NCBI GenBank assembly: GCA_020849495.1
Contig: JADLGD010000111.1
Location: 1 to 64,000 of the forward strand
DNA from: Fluviicola sp.
Lineage (GTDB): Bacteria; Bacteroidota; Bacteroidia; Flavobacteriales_D; Crocinitomicaceae
Length of the DNA: 64,000 bases
Reading direction: 5' to 3'
Shown: positions 11,004 through 20,372 of the stretch, in pieces
Layout: each line of letters begins with the position of its first letter
Position numbering within the stretch: the first letter of the stretch is position 1
Notes under the pieces: model-generated
What the model was told of the DNA's origin: nothing
Seen by the model: the letters and a program-made list of their open reading frames with translations, nothing else
The model's database searches: none
Program-made: the position numbers and the translations under genes

Positions 11004-11546
11004 TTATGAATTCGATGAAGTTGAATGTTCTTTACGTAAGGTATCGAGTAATTCGTCTACTTTTTCGGTAGTCAAATGCTCGTGGTAGGTTTTTCCACAT
11101 TGTAACATGGGTCCGTAACCACAAGCGCCTAAACACTCTGCAGTTTTCAGTGTAAACATACCGTCTGCAGTTGTTTCGCCCACTTTTACGTTCAATTTGT
11201 TTTCAATGTGTTCGATGATATTGTCTGAACCAACCAACATACATGGTCCTGTTCTACACACTTCCAACACCACTTTTCCTGGTTTGTCAATGTTAAACAT
11301 CGTATAAAAGGTTGCTACCTCATACACCTCAATTGGTTGGATGTTTAGGATTTCTGCAACATAGTTCATTGTTGGGACGCTTAACCATCCTCCAAATTCC
11401 TCTTCTGCGATATGCAAAATGCGTATCAAGGCACTTTTCTGTTTTCCTTCTGGAAACAATCCGATGACACGTTTTACCTCAGCCATTGTTGTTTCGCTGA
11501 ACTGCGGTTTTTCGTTTTCGTCGTAAGTTTTAACTCCTGTATTCAT
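11004..11546 (-). CDS. nuoE: NADH-quinone oxidoreductase subunit E
   Basis: Thioredoxin-like 2Fe-2S pattern (CRTGPCMLVGS, CLGACGYGPMLQ). Confidence 0.96.
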   Translation of the reverse strand: MNTGVKTYDENEKPQFSETTMAEVKRVIGLFPEGKQKSALIRILHIAEEEFGGWLSVPTMNYVAEILNIQPIEVYEVATFYTMFNIDKPGKVVLEVCRTGPCMLVGSDNIIEHIENKLNVKVGETTADGMFTLKTAECLGACGYGPMLQCGKTYHEHLTTEKVDELLDTLRKEHSTSSNS

Positions 11547-11548
11547 CG

Positions 11549-12766
11549 TTAAGCATCTAATTCACCAGCAATCACATTCAAGGAACTCAAAGTCAAAACG
11601 GCATCAGAGATCGTTTGACCAGTAATCATTTCAGGATATGCTTGGTAATAAATAAAACAAGGTCTGCGGAATTGCAAACGGTAAGGTGTGCGACCACCAT
11701 CGGAAATCAAGTGGAAACCTAATTCACCATTTCCTCCTTCTACACTGTGATACACTTCTCCAACTGGAACAGGTGTTTCACCCATTACAATTTTAAAGTG
11801 GTAAATCAATGCTTCCATTTTCGTGTACACATCTTCTTTGCGTGGCAAATAGAATTCGTGGATGTTTTCAGCAAAGTAATTTCCTTCTGGCATTTTATCA
11901 ATAGCCTGACGGATGATGCTCAAACTTTGGCGAATTTCTTCTTGACGTACACAAAAACGGTCGTAAGTATCTCCTTGTGTTCCAACAGGAACAATAAAAT
12001 CAAAATCTTGGTAAGAAGAATACGGATTCATCACACGCACATCGTAATCAACTCCAGCTGCACGTAGGTTTGGACCAGTAAAACCATAATCCAAAGCACG
12101 CTCACCAGAAATACCTCCTGCACCGATGGTACGATCCATGAAAATACGGTTACGTGTTAATAAGTCGTCGAATTCTTTGAAATGCTTTGGAAATTCTTTC
12201 AAGAACTTCTCTAATTTTTCGTAAAAACGAGGAGAGAAATCGCGTTCAAAGCCACCGATACGTCCCATGTTTGTTGTCAAACGCGCACCGCTCACTTCTT
12301 CTAAAATTTCGTAAATCGCTTCACGTTGTTGGAACATGTAGGTAAACCCTGTCAATGCTCCTGTATCTACACCAATAACCGAGTTACACACCAAGTGGTC
12401 AGCAATACGCGACAACTCCATGATGATCACACGCATGTATTCCACACGTTTTGGTATCTCAGCACCGATTAATTTTTCTACTGTCATTTCCCATCCCATG
12501 TTGTTGATCGGAGATGAACAATAGTTCAAACGGTCTGTAATTGGTGTAATTTGATTGTAAGGTCTACGTTCTGCTAACTTTTCAAAAGCGCGGTGAATGT
12601 AACCTACTGTTTGCTCTGAAGCCAAGATTTTCTCACCGTCAACTGTCAGGATATTTTGAAAAATACCATGTGTTGCAGGGTGCGTAGGCCCAAGGTTCAA
12701 TGTAGCAATTTCCCCGTCGATGGTTTCGTCGGAAAATAAACTTTTATTATTTGGAGTATCGCTCAT
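11549..12766 (-). CDS. nuoD: NADH-quinone oxidoreductase subunit D
   Basis: LNLGPTHPATHGIFQ and GEVYHSVEGGNGELGFHLISDGG motifs. Confidence 0.97.
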   Translation of the reverse strand: MSDTPNNKSLFSDETIDGEIATLNLGPTHPATHGIFQNILTVDGEKILASEQTVGYIHRAFEKLAERRPYNQITPITDRLNYCSSPINNMGWEMTVEKLIGAEIPKRVEYMRVIIMELSRIADHLVCNSVIGVDTGALTGFTYMFQQREAIYEILEEVSGARLTTNMGRIGGFERDFSPRFYEKLEKFLKEFPKHFKEFDDLLTRNRIFMDRTIGAGGISGERALDYGFTGPNLRAAGVDYDVRVMNPYSSYQDFDFIVPVGTQGDTYDRFCVRQEEIRQSLSIIRQAIDKMPEGNYFAENIHEFYLPRKEDVYTKMEALIYHFKIVMGETPVPVGEVYHSVEGGNGELGFHLISDGGRTPYRLQFRRPCFIYYQAYPEMITGQTISDAVLTLSSLNVIAGELDA

Positions 12767-12811
12767 AACGTTTGCTTTCTAACGTTTGCTTCTAACTTAT
12801 AACCTGTTGTA

Positions 12812-13318
12812 TCAACGACCGAAATAACGATCGTCTTTGTCTTCACGTGTTGCATCTTCCAGATGGTATTCCTTACGCATAGGGAAATAATCCATTGAAT
12901 CTTCATTGAGGATACGTCTTAAATCTGGATGACCTACGAAGTTTACTCCGAAGAAGTCATACGTTTCACGCTCCAACCAATCTGCACCAACATAGATGTC
13001 TGTAATGGTAGCAATGTTTGGTTCCTCGATTGGTAAAAATGCTCTCAAACGCAAACGTACATTGTGTACCAAGGAGTGAACATGGTAATTGATACAGATT
13101 TCTCTTCCTTTGTCGTTTGGAAAGTGAACTGCTCCAATCAAGGTTAAAAACGACATGCGCAACTGCCCATCTGTTTTCAACCAAGCGATGATATCGTGTG
13201 CTTTATCAGCAGTTACTTCAACTGACAACAAATCATATGGCGTTTCGCTCGAAATGATTGCCGCACCAAATTGTTCTTGCAAGCGAGCAAGTACGGTTTC
13301 GTTGCTTAAATTACTCAT
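12812..13318 (-). CDS. nuoC: NADH-quinone oxidoreductase subunit C
   Basis: [27 protein letters not shown] motif. Confidence 0.96.
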   Translation of the reverse strand: MSNLSNETVLARLQEQFGAAIISSETPYDLLSVEVTADKAHDIIAWLKTDGQLRMSFLTLIGAVHFPNDKGREICINYHVHSLVHNVRLRLRAFLPIEEPNIATITDIYVGADWLERETYDFFGVNFVGHPDLRRILNEDSMDYFPMRKEYHLEDATREDKDDRYFGR

Positions 13319-13862
13319 CTTCGTTCAAATGGTATTTGTTCAACAAATGTTTGTACTCATCTGAGTAGCGACGGCGCAATGATTCGTTTTTCACCATGCG
13401 GTGAATGTTCATCATCCCTTCAATGATTTGTTCCGGACGTGGCGGACAACCTGGTACGTAAACATCAACAGGAATGACACGGTCGATTCCTTGAAGCACT
13501 GAATACGTATCAAAAATACCTCCTGAGCAAGCGCAAGCACCAACCGACAAGACCCATTTAGGTTCAGCCATTTGTTCATACACTTGTTTCAATACTGGAG
13601 CTAATTTTTTAGAAATTGTTCCTGCTACAATCAACAAATCTGCTTGACGTGGAGAGAAGGACATACGTTCCATACCGAAACGTGCCACATCGTAATTAGA
13701 ACCCATGGTAGCCATGTATTCAATTCCACAACAAGAAGTTGCAAACGGTAGAGGCCACATGGAATTGGCACGTGCAGCACCAATTACTTTGTCCAAGACT
13801 GTGAGCTGGAAACCTTCACCATTGATGGTTTCAACACCGTGAATTTTTTCTACTTTTCCCAT
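13311..13862 (-). CDS. nuoB: NADH-quinone oxidoreductase subunit B
   Basis: [12 protein letters not shown] and [20 protein letters not shown]...[11 protein letters not shown] motifs. Confidence 0.97.
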   Translation of the reverse strand: MGKVEKIHGVETINGEGFQLTVLDKVIGAARANSMWPLPFATSCCGIEYMATMGSNYDVARFGMERMSFSPRQADLLIVAGTISKKLAPVLKQVYEQMAEPKWVLSVGACACSGGIFDTYSVLQGIDRVIPVDVYVPGCPPRPEQIIEGMMNIHRMVKNESLRRRYSDEYKHLLNKYHLNEDE

Positions 13863-14215
13863 TCTAAAGCGCCTTTTTTAAGTACATAGAAAAATCCTGT
13901 AAGGAAGAAGGCAACGAAGACAATTACCGCAATCAATCCATCAGCTTGTAGCGCTTTAAAGTTCACTGCATACGGGTAGAAGAAAATCACCTCTACGTCG
14001 AAAAGCATGAACAAAATTGCTGTTAGCAAATAACGGATTGAAATAGGGAAACGGGCATTTCCTACTTCTTCAATACCACATTCCCAATTGGAATTCTTCT
14101 TCTTTCCTTTCAAGTTGGGTCCAAGAAAGTGAGTGACTACTAATACTGTAACCACAAAACCCAGAGCCACAGCGGCTTGGATCAAAATCGGAACGTAATC
14201 TACTGGTGTAGACAT
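13850..14215 (-). CDS. nuoA: NADH-quinone oxidoreductase subunit A
   Basis: [35 protein letters not shown] motif. Confidence 0.96.
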   Translation of the reverse strand: MSTPVDYVPILIQAAVALGFVVTVLVVTHFLGPNLKGKKKNSNWECGIEEVGNARFPISIRYLLTAILFMLFDVEVIFFYPYAVNFKALQADGLIAVIVFVAFFLTGFFYVLKKGALEWEK

Positions 14216-14236
14216 AATCTCAAATTTTAAGACCCG

Positions 14237-14271
14237 CGAATTTAAGGGATTTTAACGTTTTATGCGCCAAA
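14237..14271 (-). promoter_or_regulatory. Candidate nuo operon promoter
   Basis: On the minus strand TTTG-N23-TAAATTCG, close to the Bacteroidota TTTG/TAnnTTTG consensus, ahead of nuoA. Confidence 0.45.
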
Positions 14272-14358
14272 TAACGTTATTTAAAATGATTCTAAATAAC
14301 TATTAGATGTGTTTATTCACCGAACAAAACGGCTTTCCCTTAAAAAATTGCTTCGTTG

Positions 14359-14389
14359 TTTGTAAATGAACAAAGAATGATTAATTTTG
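14359..14389 (+). promoter_or_regulatory. Bacteroidota-type promoter for a candidate small RNA
   Basis: TTTG (14359-14362)-N19-TAATTTTG (14382-14389), an exact TAnnTTTG match; no + strand ORF follows. Confidence 0.6.
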
Positions 14390-14394
14390 TTCCA

Positions 14395-14482
14395 GTTAGT
14401 AGCAGTAGCGCTTCGTTTGATAAAGCCCCAAGCTTTATGACACGAAGTAAAAAAGCCCTGATTGAAAAGTCAGGGTTTTTTG
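14395..14482 (+). ncRNA. Candidate structured small RNA, about 85-90 nt
   Basis: Promoter, then hairpin CTTCGTTTGATAAAGC-cccaa-GCTTTATGACACGAAG (14 of 16 positions paired), then hairpin CCCTGA/TCAGGG and T6. Confidence 0.5.
14450..14482. terminator. Bidirectional intrinsic terminator
   Basis: aaaaaagCCCTGAttgaaaagTCAGGGtttttt; U-tracts on both strands; lies 3' of the minus-strand lipoprotein array. Confidence 0.8.
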
Positions 14483-14573
14483 TTGGGATGAATTAAGATA
14501 GGCAAAGTAATCTACACTTTATACGCTAAAATCAAAAACTAAATTCATTTCACCTAAAATTGGTTTTATCTGT

Positions 14574-15221
14574 TTAATAGTCTATATTAAATTCAGCTTG
14601 ACCATTGCCTGGAACATTCAAAATATTTGAAAATGAATTGCTTACCCCATTTCGTATAACAGTCCATTCAATAGAGTAACTTCCACTTGGAACTTTTGCA
14701 TAAGCACCATCATTATCATAACACCCTGTAAATGTAAAAGGTTGAAATACAGAAATCCCATTAAATGAAGTATAATTTCTTTTATAAATTAAAGAATCAT
14801 TTGAACCTTGACAATTTACATTATGTAGACTAATTTTTAATTCTCCATACGGCACTGCATAAAAATCTGCATGAAGTGTTTTTCCCATTTTTAATTTATA
14901 ATCTGTAGCAGCAGTTGAAATTTGCTGACCATTTTCAAACCACCCCAATTCATAATAATCAGCACTTGTGTTGCATTGTAAATAATACACATTAAGACCT
15001 GATTTTGAAATTTCAAAAAATCCGTCAGAATTACTTGTAGTTTCTTTCACACTTTTCTTACCTCCAGGCAAACCCAAAGTTGATTTTAACAATTTCATCT
15101 CCACATCTGGAATTCCTTCTCCTGTAATCGGGTTCATTACTCGACCTTTTGCAGTATGCGTGCGCCCAAATTTGGTACAGGATGTTAAAATTATAATCCC
15201 TGCAATTAAAATTACTCTCAT
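14574..15221 (-). CDS. Lipoprotein array member A (carboxypeptidase-regulatory-like N-module plus variable C-module)
   Basis: Lipobox ILTSC then TKFGRTHTAKGRVMNPITGEGIPDVEM...; tandem paralog. Confidence 0.8.
   Translation of the reverse strand: MRVILIAGIIILTSCTKFGRTHTAKGRVMNPITGEGIPDVEMKLLKSTLGLPGGKKSVKETTSNSDGFFEISKSGLNVYYLQCNTSADYYELGWFENGQQISTAATDYKLKMGKTLHADFYAVPYGELKISLHNVNCQGSNDSLIYKRNYTSFNGISVFQPFTFTGCYDNDGAYAKVPSGSYSIEWTVIRNGVSNSFSNILNVPGNGQAEFNIDY
14847..15181 (-). repeat. Homogenised N-module block, copy A
   Basis: About 335 bp with about 8 mismatches to copy B by eye. Confidence 0.85.
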
Positions 15222-15875
15222 CTAATAAAGCAGATCAAAGTTAGTTACTCCATTTTCGTTAACAAAAACGGTGTCATACTTATAAATAGTACCTGATGGT
15301 CTTTTTATTTTCATATAAATAATATGGTTACCCATTTCCATTTTGTCTGACCCATTTCCTATTATGTCTGCACACCCATCAATTGGAAATGACCAGAGGC
15401 TTAAAAAATCGCTGTCATACTGATACTTTATTTTATACCACATAGTATCTGTTGATCCTTCACAATTTACATTCTGAATATGCCAATGCAATTGGCCATA
15501 CGGCACTGCATAAAAATCTGCATGAAGTGTTTTTCCCATTTTTAATTTAAAATCTGTAGCAGCAGTTGAAATTTGCTGACCATTTTCAAACCACCCCAAT
15601 TCATAATAATCAGCACTTGTGTTGCATTGTAAATAATACACGTTAAGTCCTGATTTTGAAATTTCAAAAAATCCGTCAGAATTGCTTGTAGCTTCTTTCA
15701 CACTTTTCTTACCTCCAGGTAAACCCAATGTTGATTTTAACAATTTCATCTCCACATCTGGAATTCCTTCTCCTGTAATCGGGTTCATTACTCGACCTTT
15801 TGCAGTATGCGTGCGCCCAAATTTGGTGCAGGAAAGAAATGTTAAATGGATAAAAAATAGTATTATAAATTTCAT
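15222..15875 (-). CDS. Lipoprotein array member B
   Basis: Lipobox TFLSC; N-module almost identical to A and C; TAG immediately followed by ATG of A. Confidence 0.8.
   Translation of the reverse strand: MKFIILFFIHLTFLSCTKFGRTHTAKGRVMNPITGEGIPDVEMKLLKSTLGLPGGKKSVKEATSNSDGFFEISKSGLNVYYLQCNTSADYYELGWFENGQQISTAATDFKLKMGKTLHADFYAVPYGQLHWHIQNVNCEGSTDTMWYKIKYQYDSDFLSLWSFPIDGCADIIGNGSDKMEMGNHIIYMKIKRPSGTIYKYDTVFVNENGVTNFDLLY
15498..15832 (-). repeat. Homogenised N-module block, copy B
   Basis: About 335 bp, about 97% identical to A and to C by eye. Confidence 0.85.
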
Positions 15876-16573
15876 TAATAATTAATTGTTTGGATATTGT
15901 CTTGATTTGGTAAAACATCAAATGCGACATCAAATTCATTTGTGATTCCATTTCTAACTACCTTATAATGTGTGAAAATTGTTCCCATTGGGCATTTAGT
16001 AAAAGAAGAGTTAAAACCAGAACATCCAATTTGGATCCAATCTACTCCTAATAGTGAATTGACTTGATTTGTTTGATTAATTATAATCGAATCGTTTGGT
16101 CCTTGACAATTGATGTTGTTGAGTACAATTTTATAATTTCCATATGGCACTGCATAAAAATCTGCATGAAGTGTTTTTCCCATTTTTAGTTTATAATCTG
16201 TAGCAGCTGTTGAAATTTGATGACCATTTTCAAACCACCCCAATTCATAATAATCCGCACTTGTGTTGCATTGTAAATAATACACGTTAAGCCCTGATTT
16301 TGAAATTTCAAAAAATCCGTCAGAATTGCTTGTAGCTTCTTTCACACTTTTCTTACCTCCAGGTAAACCCAATGTTGATTTTAACAATTTCATTTCTACA
16401 TCTGGAATTCCTTCTCCTGTAATCGGGTTCATTACTCTACCTTTTGCAGTGTGCGTGCGCCCAAATTTGGTGCAGGAGAAAAGGAATGCTATAAAAAACA
16501 GGAAGAAGATTGGTTTCGTAACCGATGATGTATTAGAAACAATTGCAACATTTTCACTTTCAGCTGTAACCAT
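15875..16573 (-). CDS. Lipoprotein array member C (start codon uncertain)
   Basis: Lipobox FLFSC; N-module almost identical to A and B; the position matching the start of D is ACG. Confidence 0.7.
   Translation of the reverse strand: MVTAESENVAIVSNTSSVTKPIFFLFFIAFLFSCTKFGRTHTAKGRVMNPITGEGIPDVEMKLLKSTLGLPGGKKSVKEATSNSDGFFEISKSGLNVYYLQCNTSADYYELGWFENGHQISTAATDYKLKMGKTLHADFYAVPYGNYKIVLNNINCQGPNDSIIINQTNQVNSLLGVDWIQIGCSGFNSSFTKCPMGTIFTHYKVVRNGITNEFDVAFDVLPNQDNIQTINY
16142..16476 (-). repeat. Homogenised N-module block, copy C
   Basis: About 335 bp with about 11 mismatches to copy B by eye. Confidence 0.85.
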
Positions 16574-16586
16574 ATTTCAATTGAAT

Positions 16587-17207
16587 TTAGTAGTTGATGT
16601 TTATTTCACCGTATTCACCAGGCGACAAATCAATACTATCTATACCACTTGTAACTCCAGAACTTCTTGATACTGTCCATTGAAAATAACGTTTACCTGC
16701 AGGCACTTGAAAATAATCTCCGCCAATATTTGAAAAACAACCCATTATATCAAATGACCAACCTGTCCAATCACTATAGGTAAAACGATCTCTAACATTA
16801 AAAACATCATTAGGACCTTCACAATTTATATTCACAATATTTTGACGTAAAAACGCACACTCTGCAAACTCAAAAGTAAAAGTGCCATCATTATCGAATG
16901 GGCTATCAAAGGTTTGAACCAACATGTTGGTATAGCAATTATTTTCTGGTCCTTGAACGGCTACACTGTAGGTTCTTCCCGAACGTTGTTTAATAGCAAC
17001 CAAAACCTCTCCATTTGCATTCAAAGTTCCAGAAGCCTCTGTACGGTATTTTTCACCATCCCAACCTGTTTTAGATGATACAATGGAATACTCCAAACCA
17101 CTATAAGGCTGACCAGTTGCCGCATTTTTAGCAATGATTTTGATTTCTCTTTTTTTTCCGCAGGAGAAAAGGAATGCTATAAAAAACAGGAAGACGATTG
17201 GTTTCAT
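16587..17207 (-). CDS. Lipoprotein array member D (second N-module type, shared C-module)
   Basis: MKPIVFLFFIAFLFSCGKK; C-terminal NINCEGPND...GC...VPAG...NINY. Confidence 0.8.
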   Translation of the reverse strand: MKPIVFLFFIAFLFSCGKKREIKIIAKNAATGQPYSGLEYSIVSSKTGWDGEKYRTEASGTLNANGEVLVAIKQRSGRTYSVAVQGPENNCYTNMLVQTFDSPFDNDGTFTFEFAECAFLRQNIVNINCEGPNDVFNVRDRFTYSDWTGWSFDIMGCFSNIGGDYFQVPAGKRYFQWTVSRSSGVTSGIDSIDLSPGEYGEININY

Positions 17208-17825
17208 TTAATAATTCATCGTTATGGTTCCATTTGTTCCAGGTTGAAGAAATATACTATCCTTAAAATTTGTAACAACACCATTTCTATCTACAACCCA
17301 ATTGTAAATTCGCCAACCAGCGGGAACTTGAAAAAAATCTGGTGATAAATAGTTGTAGCAGCCAACTCTGTAGCTAGAAAAACTCTGCCATTCAGTGTAA
17401 GATTGTTTTGAACGAAAATGCATAGAATCACTTGGACCCTGACAATTGACATTATTGATGTTTAACTTCAAATAAGCACACTCTGCAAATTCGAAAGGGC
17501 ATTCAAATTTATCTTCAGTTCCAAGATAAAAAGTAATTTGTTTGTTGTAACAAGTATTTCCAGGCGGTTCAACTCGAACTGCATACGTTGAAGAGCGTGA
17601 TAAACGTTCAGTTAAAACGATTTCACCATTTTCATTCAAAGTGCCAGTAGCAATGGTCTTCGTTTTTTCACCACTACCCCCACTCGTAGAACGTACCAAG
17701 TAATAAGTTAAACCTGAATAGGGCACACCAGTAACCGCATTTTTTGCAGTGATATGAATAGTCGCTTTTTTTCCGCAGGAAGATAAGAGCAATACTATAA
17801 AAAACAGGACGACGATTGGTTTCAT
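17208..17825 (-). CDS. Lipoprotein array member E (second N-module type, shared C-module)
   Basis: MKPIVVLFFIVLLLSSCGKK; C-terminal NVNCQGPSD...GC...VPAG...TMNY. Confidence 0.8.
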   Translation of the reverse strand: MKPIVVLFFIVLLLSSCGKKATIHITAKNAVTGVPYSGLTYYLVRSTSGGSGEKTKTIATGTLNENGEIVLTERLSRSSTYAVRVEPPGNTCYNKQITFYLGTEDKFECPFEFAECAYLKLNINNVNCQGPSDSMHFRSKQSYTEWQSFSSYRVGCYNYLSPDFFQVPAGWRIYNWVVDRNGVVTNFKDSIFLQPGTNGTITMNY

Positions 17826-17932
17826 TAGTAGTTGAATAGGTTTTTAAGGATGAATGAATTTTCTTATAAAGGACGATTTAGAACCTCAATCTACTAAGAA
17901 TGATTGAACTATGCAAATTTTGAAGTGGTTTT

Positions 17933-19762
17933 CTACAACTCCTCCTCACTCCCAGCATCGCCTCGAAGCGCTCTGAATCGCTTGCGTGCTTCAACCGTGA
18001 GTAAGCTGCCTTTATAGTCGAATAGAATTTTTTTGTAGAACTCTGCTGCCTTTTCTTTATCGTTCAAGTGCTTTTCATAAATCTCTGCCATTTGAAAAAC
18101 AGCATCGTCTGCAAGAATGTCTTCTTTGTGATCCACGGTGATTTTCTCTAAAAACACCAAGGCCTCGTTCCATTTACCTTGGTACTGCATGGCCAAGGCT
18201 CTGCGCAACAAAATTTCATCCGCTAAACCATGAAAAGGAAATGCGGCATTGATGGAATCAAACAAGCGAAAAGCGGCATCAAAACGGTGTTGCTCCAACA
18301 ACAAATCGGCCTGAGCAAACTGATACATCGCCGTATAATTGCTGTCCAAACCAAGATTATCCGTAATCAAGACAGAAAGCTTCATCGCGTCGTTTGCAAT
18401 CAATTTCGAAGTGGATTCTTTCAAGACATCCAATTGCGATTGCGCAAACTTAAAATCGCCATCGTAGTAAAAAATGCGGGCGTTTTTGTATTTCGCCTCC
18501 GAACCAATGGCTTCAAACTTGAAATCCGTATCCACTTGCATGTAATACAAGGAAGCTTGCCAAATGTCGTCTTGCAACACCAACACATCGGCTAATGTCA
18601 TTTTGATCTCAGCACGTTGCATATCGGTTAAACCGGGCATTTTCAAACAACTGTCCAACAATTGTCCCGCTTCTAATGCATCATTGCCATAATACGCCTG
18701 AATGGTTGCTAATTCTTTGGCAATTCCAACAGTATTTCGGTTCAAGCCTACATCGTTTAAAGCTTGTTTATATTCACTGATAGCAGCAGAAACGTCCGAC
18801 TCTTGGTATTTTTTCTCCAGTACTATTTCTCGGTAGCGCACATTCAACAAATCGGTATAAGCTCGGTAATACAAAGGAGCATCTTTCCCATAAGCCATCA
18901 CGTAATTGTAGGCCGCTCTAGCAGTAACGTAGTCTTGATTTTCGACAAATGTTTCCGCTAAATCCATTACACGTTGACCGTTTCCTTTTTCACGTTTATC
19001 CAATGCTTGCGCCTGATTCAATGCACTTTTGAATTCTTTTTTCTGAACAAACAACCAAATCAACATTTCAGCATAAACAGTTTCACCCGGTTTTTTCTGA
19101 ATGCGTGTAAGGAGTTTATCTTTCAATTTTTGGTAAACGCCGTTGTTGTCCTCTTGAAAATCGATTTGCTGCGACAAGGCTGTTTGGACCTGCGGGGCGT
19201 AATTCGGGAATTGATCAATGACATCAAAGTATTCGTCAATCATTTCATCTGTTCGACCCAATAAACTATACACTTCTGCAAATTGCAATTGCAAAGGGTA
19301 ATCTTTTTTCAATTCTTTGCGAGTGGCTTCCAAGGTTTTCAATCCCCAATCTACTTTGCCTCTTCGAATGAAATTGGAATACAATTCCACCGCTTGGTAG
19401 CCATTACTAGAAGTAGATTTAATCAAATCGCCAAATAATTTATTCGCTTGATCTTGCTTTTGATTGCGTTCGTAAAAATCGCCCAACAAGATGATGTATT
19501 CCAAATCACCTTCGTTGCTACTCACCTGTTTCTTGAGGACTTTTTCCGCTTCTTTGAGTTGGTTGGTTTTCTCCAAACATTCCACATAGCGCAAGACTTC
19601 AAACTTCGGACTTTGCTTGTTGATGATTTTCTCAAAATAGGTCAAGGCTTTATCAAACTCGCCATTGGTGTAGTACAAATTCGCCAATTGCTGATCGGTG
19701 CTTGTTTGAGCAAACATTCCTTGAGCAACAAATAGAAAAAAAATGACTAAAATACCTTTCAT
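17933..19762 (-). CDS. Secreted tetratricopeptide repeat protein
   Basis: 609 aa; signal peptide; repeated TPR-like helices (LANLYYTNGEFDKALTYFEKII, AVFQMAEIYEKHLNDKEKAAEFYKKIL). Confidence 0.85.
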   Translation of the reverse strand: MKGILVIFFLFVAQGMFAQTSTDQQLANLYYTNGEFDKALTYFEKIINKQSPKFEVLRYVECLEKTNQLKEAEKVLKKQVSSNEGDLEYIILLGDFYERNQKQDQANKLFGDLIKSTSSNGYQAVELYSNFIRRGKVDWGLKTLEATRKELKKDYPLQLQFAEVYSLLGRTDEMIDEYFDVIDQFPNYAPQVQTALSQQIDFQEDNNGVYQKLKDKLLTRIQKKPGETVYAEMLIWLFVQKKEFKSALNQAQALDKREKGNGQRVMDLAETFVENQDYVTARAAYNYVMAYGKDAPLYYRAYTDLLNVRYREIVLEKKYQESDVSAAISEYKQALNDVGLNRNTVGIAKELATIQAYYGNDALEAGQLLDSCLKMPGLTDMQRAEIKMTLADVLVLQDDIWQASLYYMQVDTDFKFEAIGSEAKYKNARIFYYDGDFKFAQSQLDVLKESTSKLIANDAMKLSVLITDNLGLDSNYTAMYQFAQADLLLEQHRFDAAFRLFDSINAAFPFHGLADEILLRRALAMQYQGKWNEALVFLEKITVDHKEDILADDAVFQMAEIYEKHLNDKEKAAEFYKKILFDYKGSLLTVEARKRFRALRGDAGSEEEL

Positions 19763-20298
19763 ACCCCTTTTTGGTAAACTTGAAACACGGGTTCAAAATC
19801 CGCTTTTGCCGCTTTCAATTCATCGAATCTAAGGCGAATATCCTTACAATGGTTCTGAATTTTTGTTAATTCTCCTTTTTCGCGGGTTACATAAGCGCAA
19901 TACTCCGCACGGTCACCGTTGGTGTTCTCAATGTCCGACTTGAGTTGTTTCAATCGATCCGTTAGTTCTGCTGCTGCATGTTTACAATGCGTGTATTCAC
20001 TTTCAAGCGTTAATGCATTGCGGTAGGCAGTTGAAAATTGATCCAATTGTTGTCCAAATTCCACATCCAAGGTGTCATCTGAAACAGCAGCTTTGACTTC
20101 TTGAAAAAGGATGCGTGAATCCACCAAAAGGGATTTCAATTCATCTGCTGCAATCGTTTCATTGAGAATAGCAGTCGTAGAATCTGCCGATTTGATACAA
20201 GCTTCCAAATCAAGCGACCATTTTTCGGTTTTACTTGAGCAAGCCAGCAATAAGACGCTAGTGAAGAATGAGAGATAGAACCTTTTTTTCATATTCAA
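19759..20298 (-). CDS. Hypothetical lipoprotein
   Basis: MKKRFYLSFFTSVLLLACSSK lipobox; ATGA-type overlap with the TPR gene. Confidence 0.7.
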   Translation of the reverse strand: MNMKKRFYLSFFTSVLLLACSSKTEKWSLDLEACIKSADSTTAILNETIAADELKSLLVDSRILFQEVKAAVSDDTLDVEFGQQLDQFSTAYRNALTLESEYTHCKHAAAELTDRLKQLKSDIENTNGDRAEYCAYVTREKGELTKIQNHCKDIRLRFDELKAAKADFEPVFQVYQKGV

Positions 20299-20372
20299 AG
20301 ATACACGAAGATAGGAAATTAGTGGATTGGATGATAATCAGAATGCGATTGATTGTACAAAGGATTTTTTTG

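Noticed and set aside
14395-14482. tRNA or tmRNA
   Set aside because: No cloverleaf, acceptor stem or CCA pattern; only two hairpins.
14574-17825. Mobile element or phage origin of the lipoprotein array
   Set aside because: No transposase, integrase, phage genes or flanking inverted repeats nearby.
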